Origin: Rheinheimera lutimaris
Lineage (GTDB): Bacteria > Pseudomonadota > Gammaproteobacteria > Enterobacterales > Alteromonadaceae
Direction: 5' to 3'
Assembly (NCBI RefSeq): GCF_013283795.1
Contig: NZ_JABSOD010000006.1
Location: 124,001-188,000 of the forward strand
DNA: 64,000 nt
Part shown: piece after piece, positions 56,801 through 64,000 of the stretch
How positions within the stretch are numbered: the first letter of the stretch is position 1
How the letters are laid out: each line of letters opens with the position of its first letter
Notes under the pieces: model-generated
Database searches by the model: none
What the model saw: only the letters and a program-made list of their open reading frames with translations
Told to the model about the DNA's origin: nothing
Position numbers and translations under genes: made by a program

Positions 56801-57122
56801 GTTGGGGCTGGGGCCGCTGATCGGTAAGCGTACGGCCGGTGCCGGAGTTTGGTTATCCGGCCGCAACCGGATGGCTGATAACGGCATGGCACGGGTGGCG
56901 GAAACGGCGCAGTTTGCCATGGATGGGCGCTGGATTATTGAAGGCTATGGCGTAAGCCCGGATCAGGAAGTCGATAATTTGCCGTATGCCCGCTTTAACG
57001 GTAAAGATGCGCAATTAGAGCAGGCCATTGCTTATCTGCAGCAAAAACTGCAAAGTCAGCCGGTAACGCCGTTAAATGCACAGCCATTAACCGCACCGCT
57101 GGCAACAGATATCCTGCCTTAA
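53844..57122 (+). CDS. Tricorn-like S41 protease, exported
   Basis: 1092 residues from the ATG at 53844 (MKLRHTLLSSALLGLFSLPLLA, a signal peptide); the reading frame starts earlier but without support. Beta-propeller repeats (LSPDGSQLAFVANYDG, LSPDGEYLAHDDKNGDLWLL, FSADGLWLYFISNR) fill the first two thirds, then a helical C1 region (GWRMHRDFLFDKGMRG, MMGELNALHSQV), a PDZ domain (VKEGDIITAINGSTV) and the S41 core with DVRRNRGGN and the catalytic Ser in LTYSDGETFSAG. Homologues of Tricorn act on oligopeptides; here it would be periplasmic. Confidence 0.92.
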   Translation: MKLRHTLLSSALLGLFSLPLLAVQGYYRSPVLQQDQLIFTAEGDLWQSTLSNAQARRITTHPAEETQPLLSPDGSQLAFVANYDGAAEIYVMPLAGGVAKRISYDNSRVRIQQWLADGRILYSTDSAAGPANYWLLKTVDPQTLQTQTLPLADASAGTIDEQGGTVFFSRFGLQLTGDNTKVYRGGAMGELWRWTLGSKDEAVLLSSGHKGSISQPVFYQGRVYFVSDADGNSNIWSVAATGRDFKQHSFHQDWRIGRISVSNGRVLYQLGADLQLLQLADGQSTLLPVEIQSDLVQQRERLISKPLQYFNSTYYQAQADDSDKVLVTARSQLAVATPGKQRLVQISTPAGSRSRQAVLSKDGKWVYAINDHSGENEIWRFAADGSDNKQQLTKDGSGHRWQLTLSPDGEYLAHDDKNGDLWLLQLSSGRNSKIYSGGIGLAGYDDIRWSADSKLLAFTLNPSRQSRSQVVLYSLAEQQSAVITSEKYDAFSAAFSADGLWLYFISNRLFNATPGHPWGDRNLGPMFDRRSQLFAVSLKQQACFPFRPQQEIDNCDDKAAKDSRSAKKGALVDWVGLSARLWQVPVAAGNYSQLAVNDKRLYLLDRDTKPDAKPVLKQIEFSQTEAKAQVFAVDISDFQLAVNGKKLFMRKHSEQGAGDMYVVEAAAKAPAELNKSRVNIAGWQLSIKPTEEWQQMFADGWRMHRDFLFDKGMRGLDWQASKAKYQPLLARVTDRYELDDIFAQMMGELNALHSQVRGGEYRNDAAAAKAASLGAEFSQSKDGLSISHIYRTDSELPAQAAPLAKPGVNVKEGDIITAINGSTVTDVATLTGLLRNQAGKQVLLSLKRGKQQWQTVAEPVSAGHDSMLRYQDWVAANQQSVAAAGNNQLGYLHLYAMGPNDIANFAREFYAHYDKAGLIIDVRRNRGGNIDSWIIEKLLRRAWAFWQPTQGAAYTNMQQTFRGHLVVLTDQLTYSDGETFSAGVKALGLGPLIGKRTAGAGVWLSGRNRMADNGMARVAETAQFAMDGRWIIEGYGVSPDQEVDNLPYARFNGKDAQLEQAIAYLQQKLQSQPVTPLNAQPLTAPLATDILP

Positions 57123-57138
57123 GCAGACAGCAGCATCG

Positions 57139-57167
57139 CAGCCCGGTACTTCACCGGGCTTTTTTTA
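57139..57167 (+). terminator. Rho-independent terminator after the Tricorn-like gene
   Basis: AGCCCGGT, ACTTC loop region, and ACCGGGCTTTTTTT form a GC-rich stem with a seven-T run, 17 bp after the stop. Confidence 0.88.
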
Positions 57168-57247
57168 GCGCGCTATTTCACTTCAGCACTTTGCTTTTAG
57201 GCGAAGGCCAGCTATGGTGAGTAAAACAACAGAGCAGGAACTCACCT

Positions 57248-57487
57248 ATGCCAATATCGTCGCAACTTAATGCTGAAATTCGCGTGTTAACCCTGTTTAA
57301 TCTCGACAGCGCCATGGAGGGGATCAAGATCCATCAATCCGCCGATCCGGAAACACAGCAGGCAATAAAACGGCTGCATGATAAAGGTCTGGTATCGCAG
57401 GCCGATGGCGGTTACCTGACCGATTTAGGTATTCACTGCGCTGAACATCTGCAAACCGCCCTACGTATTCTTAACACTGCTCCGTAA
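57248..57487 (+). CDS. TIGR02647-family small protein
   Basis: 79 residues matching the TIGR02647 family of gammaproteobacteria (LNAEIRVLTLFNLDSAMEGIKIHQ, LHDKGLVSQADGGYLTDLG). The second half resembles a winged-helix segment, but no function is established. Its 3' end overlaps the 3' end of the convergent tgpA-like gene by 27 bp. Confidence 0.88.
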   Translation: MPISSQLNAEIRVLTLFNLDSAMEGIKIHQSADPETQQAIKRLHDKGLVSQADGGYLTDLGIHCAEHLQTALRILNTAP

Positions 57488-59413
57488 TTGTTTTATTTGT
57501 AGCCGCCGGCGTTTAAGCAGTGCAGCTAACTGCATAAGCGCCTGTGGTTTGTCAGCATAAACAGCCTGCTCATATACATCACTTAACTGTTGCAACCACT
57601 CGCGGTGTTGCGGTTGGCTGATGGCCAATTGCTGCAGGTAAACTGACAGCGGTTGCGAGGGCGGTTTAAGCTGCAAAACCGGATGCAGAGCACGTTGTAG
57701 CAGCATTGTCGCCGGCGGTACTGCTGCCGGTGCGCGGCGTTTAAGCAAATAGCCGCCGCCAATCAGCAGCAACAATAGCAATATACCGGCTATGCTAGCG
57801 GCAATAGCCGGCAGCTGCTGTATAAGTTGGCGCCACAAGTTACGCTGGCTGTTATCATCAAAACCCAATACCCATACCGACCAATAATAATCCAGATGCA
57901 TTAACTGTTGTCTGGCAGCCTGCAAAAACGCCAGCTGACGCCAACCGGAATTCAGCAGGTTACGCTGCTCCTGCGGCAAGATATCATCCAGGTTATTTAA
58001 AACACGCTCGGGTGCAACAGCGGCAGTGGGGTCGAACGGTTGCCACACGCCGTTATCCAGATACTCTACCCAGGCATGAGCTTCACGCTGCCTTACGGCC
58101 AGATAGTTTTGCTGCGGATGCCATTGTCCGCCCTGATAACCGCCGACAACTCTGGCTGCAATGCCGGCAGCGCGGAGTATAACGGCAGTAGCAGAGGCGT
58201 AATGGCTGCAAAAGCCGCTGCGACTGCTGAATAAAAACTGGTCAATGCTGTTGGCGCCGGCTAATAACGGCGGCGTAAGGCTGTAATAAAACGCTTGATT
58301 GCCAAAGTGCTCTGCGATGGCCGCGACCAGTTGCGCCGGCTGCGGATACTGCTGCAATAACTCTGCGGCAAATTGTTTTGTTGCCGGATTACCGCTACCG
58401 GTTGCCAGATTAAGCTGCTGCTCTTGTGCTGACAGCAGTAAAACAGGGCTGGCTGTACCCTTTACCTGATAACTCAGGCGTTGGCTTAGTGGTTTATTGG
58501 CGCTGACCAGGCCGCTGCTGTTTAATTGCAAGTTGCCGCTGACACTGTTTGGCGTAGCTAAAGCGAACAGACCGGTTTGCCGGCTGGCCTCGGCGATGAC
58601 ACTGTAACTAAGCTGTGCCGCTGCTGCGTCATTGCCGGTTGGCGCGGCATTGTAGCGCGCTGCCGTGCGGCGCAAAGGGCTGATATGCCAGCTGCGGCCG
58701 TCAAAATCTTCATATAGCCGTGCCCGCCAATACAGTTGCTGACGTGGCGGTAAAGCGCCATCAAACTCTACCCGGAATGCCAGGCTGTCATCCTGTACCA
58801 GTTTCTCAATGCTGCCGGGATCAATACTGTCGCCCAGTCCGGTGGCCGCCACATTGGCCTGAGGTATTTGCCAAAACGCCGGTAATCGGGGGAAAAGTAA
58901 AAACATGCCCAGCCACAGCGGCAGGATAATCAACACACTACGGCCGGTTTGCGGCCAGTTGAGCCTTGCACCAGAGGGCGCAAACAGGCGATAGTGGCTG
59001 TACAAATTAAGCAAAAATACCGCCAGCACCAGCATGGCGATGGCCATATCCTGATGCAAAATAAAACAGCAACCAATTAAGAAGTAATGTACCCATACCA
59101 ATTGCCGGGCTTCATACAAATGTTGCAGTGCCAGTAGCCGCGCGACTGCTGCCAACAGCAGTATTTGCAGCATAAAATGCAGCACACCGGCCTGACGCAG
59201 GTTTAGCAACAAAGCAACTGCAATAATACCTGCCAGCAGATTTACCCATTTCAGACTAATTGCAGCGTTGTTACGCAGTAGCGCAAACACGCGGTAAAAC
59301 AGCAGCACGGCAAACAGGCTGATGATCCACCAGGCGAAAGCTTGCTGTAACAGTAACAACAGGCTCAATTGCAGACCGGCCCAAATTAATAGCAGACTTT
59401 TTTGCCTTAACAC
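57461..59413 (-). CDS. tgpA: TgpA-type transglutaminase-like membrane protein (DUF3488)
   Basis: 650 residues from a GTG at 59413, chosen because AGGAG is 8 bp upstream and family length fits; the open frame above it lies within the DUF58 gene. Several N-terminal membrane segments (DUF3488) are followed by a periplasmic transglutaminase core with the triad Cys in SRSGFCSHYASA, His in REAHAWVEYL, and Asp in PFDPTAA. A last membrane segment (IAGILLLLLLIGGGYLL) and a cytosolic tail follow. Pseudomonas TgpA is essential and periplasm-active. Overlaps the upstream DUF58 gene by 7 bp. Confidence 0.92.
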   Translation of the reverse strand: MLRQKSLLLIWAGLQLSLLLLLQQAFAWWIISLFAVLLFYRVFALLRNNAAISLKWVNLLAGIIAVALLLNLRQAGVLHFMLQILLLAAVARLLALQHLYEARQLVWVHYFLIGCCFILHQDMAIAMLVLAVFLLNLYSHYRLFAPSGARLNWPQTGRSVLIILPLWLGMFLLFPRLPAFWQIPQANVAATGLGDSIDPGSIEKLVQDDSLAFRVEFDGALPPRQQLYWRARLYEDFDGRSWHISPLRRTAARYNAAPTGNDAAAAQLSYSVIAEASRQTGLFALATPNSVSGNLQLNSSGLVSANKPLSQRLSYQVKGTASPVLLLSAQEQQLNLATGSGNPATKQFAAELLQQYPQPAQLVAAIAEHFGNQAFYYSLTPPLLAGANSIDQFLFSSRSGFCSHYASATAVILRAAGIAARVVGGYQGGQWHPQQNYLAVRQREAHAWVEYLDNGVWQPFDPTAAVAPERVLNNLDDILPQEQRNLLNSGWRQLAFLQAARQQLMHLDYYWSVWVLGFDDNSQRNLWRQLIQQLPAIAASIAGILLLLLLIGGGYLLKRRAPAAVPPATMLLQRALHPVLQLKPPSQPLSVYLQQLAISQPQHREWLQQLSDVYEQAVYADKPQALMQLAALLKRRRLQIKQLRSSVKNT

Positions 59414-60360
59414 AGTGCCAGCTCCTGTAGGCAGCGCTGCAGATGCGCCGCGCCGCTTGATTGCGCTAATGTCAGCCCGGGCAGCTTTAAACCATAACGT
59501 TGTGCAGATTGCTCCAGGGCTAATAACTGCCATGCTGCATGGCTTAGTCTGCGCTCCAGGGCTTCTCCGGTTGCAGGTGGCACCACCACCCAGCATGGCT
59601 CAGCTTGCGGCGTAAACTGCTGCTGGCGCACCACCGGGTTCATCGGGTCCCGCGCCAGACGCTTCCATACCATATGGCGTAAGCTATCGCCGCTGCGATA
59701 CGGTGCTAACAGATCGCCGCTGTGTGCTTTGGCCTGTGCACCTGAATTTTCTGTGCTGTTATCGTCGGCTTGCTGCAGCATTTTCTCCGCATGCGGGTAT
59801 ACCCAGTAGTCTTGCGCCAGCGCGACGTAACTCCATGCCCGCCAAAGGCCGAACGGATATTGGCTGCTGATTTTAATACGTGGCAAGCTGTATTTGCCGC
59901 GTCGCTCAGCGGGCAGTGGCAGCGTAAGCGATGTAGCGGGTAACGGCATCAACTCAGTGTGTTGCTGTTGCATAAAACTGAAACTCAGCATCAACTGCGG
60001 CTTAGCCGAACTTAACTGCAACGTCACTTGTAATGTTTCGCCGGCAAAACCGGCTGCCGCTGTGCGGCATTGCATTGTTAAACCGCTCATATTTTGATAC
60101 ACCAGCACTATGCTGAGTAAAAACAGGCTTAGCAGCAGATAACACAGCAGCAGAATCAAATTATTCTGATAGTTGGTACCGAGCAAATATAACAGGCCGA
60201 GCAGCAATACAAACCACCAGCCGTAACGGGTTGGCAGGATAAAAATCAGCTTTTGCACCAGGGTAACGTTGTCGGCCGGCGGTTGGCGTTTATCCAGATA
60301 ACGGCGGATAAACGTCAGATAGTGCTGATACAACCGCTGTTTCAGTGTTATAGCGGGCAT
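59407..60360 (-). CDS. DUF58 protein
   Basis: 317 residues. Two N-terminal membrane segments (about 45-65 and 67-87) precede a beta-rich region and the DUF58 hallmark YRSGDSLRHMVWKRLARDP. In gammaproteobacteria this gene sits between a MoxR ATPase and TgpA; the three are thought to form an envelope-associated chaperone/protease system. The ATG overlaps the moxR gene by 13 bp and the stop overlaps tgpA by 7 bp, so the trio is tightly coupled. Confidence 0.9.
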   Translation of the reverse strand: MPAITLKQRLYQHYLTFIRRYLDKRQPPADNVTLVQKLIFILPTRYGWWFVLLLGLLYLLGTNYQNNLILLLCYLLLSLFLLSIVLVYQNMSGLTMQCRTAAAGFAGETLQVTLQLSSAKPQLMLSFSFMQQQHTELMPLPATSLTLPLPAERRGKYSLPRIKISSQYPFGLWRAWSYVALAQDYWVYPHAEKMLQQADDNSTENSGAQAKAHSGDLLAPYRSGDSLRHMVWKRLARDPMNPVVRQQQFTPQAEPCWVVVPPATGEALERRLSHAAWQLLALEQSAQRYGLKLPGLTLAQSSGAAHLQRCLQELALC

Positions 60361-61256
60361 GGTGTTTGTTGCAATAACAACTGGCTAAGCCGGCTTTCCT
60401 GAGCGGCAGAGGATGGATCCAGCCGGTGCTCTGCGACATAGGGAAATACCTGCTGCACATCAGCGGCACTGACATAATCACGGCCATTGATAAAGGCAAA
60501 GGCTTTTGCTGCTCTTAAGGTGGCTTTTGACGCTCTGGGCGACAACGGCAGCATATCACTGCGGTGGCGGCTGCTGTTAATCAGTGCCAGCAGATAATCA
60601 ATTAACGCATCTGATGCGTTAACCTTTGGCACTTGTTGTTGCAAGGCGCGTAGTTGATCTGTGTTCAGTTGTTCGCTAAGCAGATCCAGCCTTGAGCGGC
60701 TGCTGTCGCGTTGCAGTAACTGATGCTCAGCCTGGTGATCAGGAAAACCTAACGACAGCCTGAACATAAAGCGGTCCAGTTGTGACTCCGGCAGGGCAGA
60801 GGTGCCGGCATGAAATAACGGGTTTTGTGTAGCGATAACAAAAAATGGCGTGGGCAGGGCGCGGGTTTCGCCATCAACAGACACCTGCTTTTCCTCCATG
60901 GCTTCAAGCAGGGCGCTTTGCGTTTTCGGACTGGCTCGGTTTATCTCATCAGCCAGCAACACTTGGCTGAATACCGGGCCGGCCTGAAAACGAAATTGCT
61001 GTGACCGGGCATCATAAATATTTAAGCCAACCAAGTCTCCCGGCAGCAAGTCACTGGTGAATTGCACACGGCGGTAGCTTAGCCCGAGGCTGTTGGCCAG
61101 CGCATGCGCCAGCGTGGTTTTGCCCATACCGGGTAAATCTTCTAACAGCAGGTGGCCTTCAGCCAACAAACAGCACAGCGCCAGACGGATCTGTTGCTGC
61201 TTACCGAGGATCACCTGATTTAAGCTTTGTTCCACCTTGTGCAACTGTGTTAACAC
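60348..61256 (-). CDS. MoxR-family AAA+ ATPase
   Basis: 302 residues from a GTG start with AAGGAG 5 bp upstream. Walker A is in LEDLPGMGKTTLAHALA, Walker B in VLLADEINRASPKTQSALLEAMEE, and sensor 1 in FFVIATQNPLFHAGTSALPESQLDRF. MoxR ATPases act as chaperones for partner proteins, here presumably the DUF58 protein and TgpA encoded just downstream. First gene of the moxR-DUF58-tgpA operon. Confidence 0.93.
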   Translation of the reverse strand: MLTQLHKVEQSLNQVILGKQQQIRLALCCLLAEGHLLLEDLPGMGKTTLAHALANSLGLSYRRVQFTSDLLPGDLVGLNIYDARSQQFRFQAGPVFSQVLLADEINRASPKTQSALLEAMEEKQVSVDGETRALPTPFFVIATQNPLFHAGTSALPESQLDRFMFRLSLGFPDHQAEHQLLQRDSSRSRLDLLSEQLNTDQLRALQQQVPKVNASDALIDYLLALINSSRHRSDMLPLSPRASKATLRAAKAFAFINGRDYVSAADVQQVFPYVAEHRLDPSSAAQESRLSQLLLQQTPCPL

Positions 61257-61361
61257 CTGAACTCCTTACTGCAAAATCAGCATAGTGCTGTAATAGTGCT
61301 ACGACAATTGTCTGTCGCTATTACCGGCTATAGTAACGCCCACGTGGACAACTGCAAATAT

Positions 61362-61387
61362 AAAAAAAGGCGGCCTAAGCCGCCTTA
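61362..61387 (-). terminator. Terminator of the subtilase gene
   Basis: On the minus strand AAGGCGGC, TTAG-type loop, and GCCGCCTTTTTTT form a strong stem with a U-run, about 20 bp after the stop of the S8 peptidase gene. Confidence 0.9.
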
Positions 61388-61406
61388 ACATTGAGCCGGG
61401 CAGAGG

Positions 61407-63893
61407 TTAGAAATTTACCACCACATCAGCAGAGCAGGCGTCTGTTGCGGTCAGACACAGCTTGTAAGTTACCGATACGGCTTGTGAGTTAAACCGATCA
61501 CGGTAGCGACCGTTGTTATCCAGCGTATCCACTAACTGACCATCGCGATATAAATCTACCATGGCGTCAGCACCGTTCCAGCGCAGGTCAACAATAGTTG
61601 AGCCGGTGCGGGTGCGCACAGAGCGCAGTACGCTAAGGTCAATATTGCTGTCGGTTACGGTAACGGTTTGCTCTGCAGTATCGCTAAGCCCGGTGGCATC
61701 GGTGGTGGTTAAGCTGACATTGTAACTACCGGCAGCAGCATAACTGTGTGTCGGGTTAGCGTCAGCGGAGACATTACCGTCGCCAAAATCCCAGCTCCAA
61801 CTGCTGATATCGTCGTCAGCATCGGTTGACATATCACTGAAGTTAACGCTTAAGCCGGAGGTAGCAAAGCTGAAAGCTGCTACCGGCGCCACCGGGCCCG
61901 GTGGTGTGCCATCATCCGATAACGCAGTCAACGTCAGGTTCCAGCTGTTCAGTGTGCCGGTATCCAGCGAGGCATTATCAGATACTACTAAGGTCCAGTC
62001 ACCTTGCATGCTCTCGCCGTTAAAGCTGTCCAGCTGCCAGTTTTGCACCAGATCATCCGCGCTGCCGCCGGTGCGGTTGTGCAGAGTATGCTCTGTGCCC
62101 TCTGGCGAGCGCAGCTTAACCAGTAAATCACCACGCCAGGTGTGAGTGATATTTACACCAACATCAGTACCAAATACATTGCCTGATTGCGGCACGGTAA
62201 TAACACTTTCAATACCATCGGCATTGTTATCCGGAAGCTCAACCGGAGTCGCGTTGCTGTAAGGGTAATCCTGCAGCCCTTGCGGCAGAACGCTCAGGCT
62301 GGCATTAACGGACTTAACCAGTTCGCCGCTGGTGCTATCGGTACCGGTGACGGTGAATTGATAACTGCCCCAGGCTGTTTCAGCCGATGTAACTACATCC
62401 AGTGTCAATGTTTGGCCCGGTTGTGCAGTAGTGGCGGATAAGCTGACGCCTTCCAGTGCCGGCTGTACATCAACGCTTAGCGCGACATCACCCATCCAAT
62501 CGGCAATATTGCCGATATCCAACGTATATTGTGCCGCATCGCCGGCAGTGATCTGTTGCGTGCGTGGCGCGAGGGTAAGTTTAAACGACGGCGTTGGATC
62601 AGCTTCTACCATGGCATTCACCAGGTTAACGCGTTTGCCGGACACGGTTTTGCCTTCTAATGCCGGCAAGCTGTCGCCGGAGTCCATTAAGATGGCTTTC
62701 ATTTCAAGTGGCGTAATATCCGGATTGACTGACCACAAAAGCGCTGCAGCACCGGCTACATGAGGTGATGCCATAGACGTGCCGGAATAACTGGCATAGC
62801 CGCCACCGGGTATCGTGGATAAAATCGCTGACCCCGGCGCGCCCAAATCAACAGATGTTAAACCGTAGTTGGATGCACCATTGGTAAAAATTGACAGGTT
62901 ATCATTGCGGTCAGTTGAAGCTACTGACACGATAACATCCAAATCATAGGCGGCCGGATACATAGGAGTGCTGTCAGCATCTACGCCGTCATTGCCTGCT
63001 GCGGCAATAAACAGAATACCGGCATCGCCGCCGGACTGAATAGCAGCACGCAGGGTTTCAGAGAAACCTCCGCCGCCCCAGGAGTTGTTGGTTGCTTTGA
63101 TATCTACACCGTGGTTCAGTTTTAAATCAGTAAAATAGTTAATACATTCTATAGCGCCCGCAGTACTGCCGCCGGTAGGGCCGAGAAATTGACACGGCAG
63201 CAGAGTAACGTTCCAGTTAACACCGACAACACCGGTGGCGTTATTGCCTGAAGCGCCGATAGTACCGGCTACATGGGTACCGTGGCTGTCGCTGTCCATC
63301 GGGTCTTGCTCAGCGTTCAACGTAGAGTAACCGTAGGTACTGCCGGGTAAGCTACCCGGATTAACCCAGCGGTTATCAATCAGGTCAGGGTGGTTGTAGT
63401 CCATACCGCTGTCAATTACCCCGATGATAATATCCTGGCTGCCGGTAGAAATGTCCCAGGCTTCTACTGCTTTGATATCTGCGCCTGCGGTACCGCCGCT
63501 TTGTCCGGTGTTATGCAGGCCCCACAATTCGCCAAAACGCGGATCGTCGGGCGTTGCCAGCGCTTTTACCGGGTAATCCGGTTCTGCCACTTCAACCGCC
63601 GGATTCGCGGCCAGTTTTTTAATTAAATGATCGCGGTTTACGCCTTTAGGAACATTAACTTTAACGATACGGCCATCGGCGACATAACGCATTTTCATAT
63701 CGCGGCCCTGCGCATCTAACTGGCGCAGGCTGGCGCCTTGTTGCGTGATCAGTTGTTGTCGTTCTTGTTTTGATACACCGGGTTTAAACATGACGAGAAT
63801 TGAGTCTTCAGCACCAGCTACAGAGTTGGCTGCTGCAGAGGCAGAAACCAGAGCCGTTGTTACGGCAAGGGCAATAAGTGTTTTATGAGTCAT
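61407..63893 (-). CDS. Secreted S8 subtilisin-like protease with P and PKD domains
   Basis: 828 residues. Signal peptide (about 1-22), an I9-type propeptide (SILVMFKPGV to about 110) and the S8 catalytic domain with Asp161 (GVIDSGMDYNHPD), His204 (DSHGTHVAG), oxyanion Asn301 (AAAGNDG) and Ser373 (SGTSMASPHVAG). A linker domain (about 435-540), a proprotein-convertase P domain (about 545-656, THTWRGDLLVKL, GDWTLVVSDN) and a PKD domain (about 669-747, WSWDFGDG) follow, then a C-terminal fibronectin-like tail. AGGGA precedes the ATG. Probably degrades external protein. Confidence 0.95.
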   Translation of the reverse strand: MTHKTLIALAVTTALVSASAAANSVAGAEDSILVMFKPGVSKQERQQLITQQGASLRQLDAQGRDMKMRYVADGRIVKVNVPKGVNRDHLIKKLAANPAVEVAEPDYPVKALATPDDPRFGELWGLHNTGQSGGTAGADIKAVEAWDISTGSQDIIIGVIDSGMDYNHPDLIDNRWVNPGSLPGSTYGYSTLNAEQDPMDSDSHGTHVAGTIGASGNNATGVVGVNWNVTLLPCQFLGPTGGSTAGAIECINYFTDLKLNHGVDIKATNNSWGGGGFSETLRAAIQSGGDAGILFIAAAGNDGVDADSTPMYPAAYDLDVIVSVASTDRNDNLSIFTNGASNYGLTSVDLGAPGSAILSTIPGGGYASYSGTSMASPHVAGAAALLWSVNPDITPLEMKAILMDSGDSLPALEGKTVSGKRVNLVNAMVEADPTPSFKLTLAPRTQQITAGDAAQYTLDIGNIADWMGDVALSVDVQPALEGVSLSATTAQPGQTLTLDVVTSAETAWGSYQFTVTGTDSTSGELVKSVNASLSVLPQGLQDYPYSNATPVELPDNNADGIESVITVPQSGNVFGTDVGVNITHTWRGDLLVKLRSPEGTEHTLHNRTGGSADDLVQNWQLDSFNGESMQGDWTLVVSDNASLDTGTLNSWNLTLTALSDDGTPPGPVAPVAAFSFATSGLSVNFSDMSTDADDDISSWSWDFGDGNVSADANPTHSYAAAGSYNVSLTTTDATGLSDTAEQTVTVTDSNIDLSVLRSVRTRTGSTIVDLRWNGADAMVDLYRDGQLVDTLDNNGRYRDRFNSQAVSVTYKLCLTATDACSADVVVNF

Positions 63894-64000
63894 AACTGTC
63901 CCTAATTTAACTAGTTGTTAATTATATGCTTACCTTTTAGCACAATTAGGGATAGCACGGATGTTAACTATATATAAAGTTTTTTTGAAAAATAGTCCTA

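Overview
The window is chromosomal DNA of a free-living, aerobic gammaproteobacterium. Gene order and protein character (MalQ-GlgB-GlgX, Gnd-PurT, a long GapA-like GAPDH, SppA-AnsA, a BioA/BioBFCD cluster, TgpA-DUF58-MoxR) resemble Rheinheimera/Alishewanella-type Alteromonadales/Chromatiales. That placement is inferred from remembered families, not from a search. Most of the sequence has intermediate GC and a uniform codon style. One block, about 35.5-42.9 kb, is visibly AT-rich and built differently.

Layout. 0-10.2 kb: 5' part of a GAPDH gene (minus) divergent from malQ-glgB-glgX, then gnd-purT. A near-perfect HexR-type operator sits between gap and malQ. 10.3-14.7 kb: small genes, including a LiaF-like protein, GNAT and FosA-like enzymes, two lipoproteins and secreted proteins. 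14.7-25.7 kb: Tat-exported PhoD phosphatase (minus), a WYL regulator with msrB, the long GAPDH, an M14 carboxypeptidase with a YfeW-like serine hydrolase, YeaC, and a 903-residue DUF349 protein. 25.7-34.6 kb: ansA and sppA (minus), fadH, glgC-glgA and a YdjA-like nitroreductase. MalQ, GlgB, GlgX, GlgC and GlgA together cover glycogen synthesis and remodelling, in two blocks 24 kb apart.

34.7-42.9 kb is the accessory region. A TacA/TacT-type toxin-antitoxin pair leads into same-strand small genes of mostly unknown function. They include a TIR-like (PF10137-type) protein with an unrecognised N-terminal domain, two small membrane proteins, a HEPN-like protein with an RX4H motif, a DUF2971 protein, an ExbD-like protein and a decayed BrnT/BrnA pair. 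At least four boundaries carry imperfect palindromes that start with a (C/A)TAACAA motif at the end of one gene and finish with a TTAG/TAGG core just before the next. This is the architecture of integron gene cassettes, but no integrase gene is visible. It is the best candidate for an unusual system here.

42.9-64 kb is again core-like: asnS (minus), the biotin cluster (bioA divergent from bioB-bioF-bioC-bioD), a strongly structured intergenic element of about 270 bp, pepE, htpX with a heat-shock-like promoter, yjdM, a serine-pyruvate-type aminotransferase, a large exported Tricorn-like S41 protease, the MoxR-DUF58-TgpA operon, and a secreted subtilase with P and PKD domains. No rRNA, tRNA, CRISPR array, transposase or phage gene was recognised.
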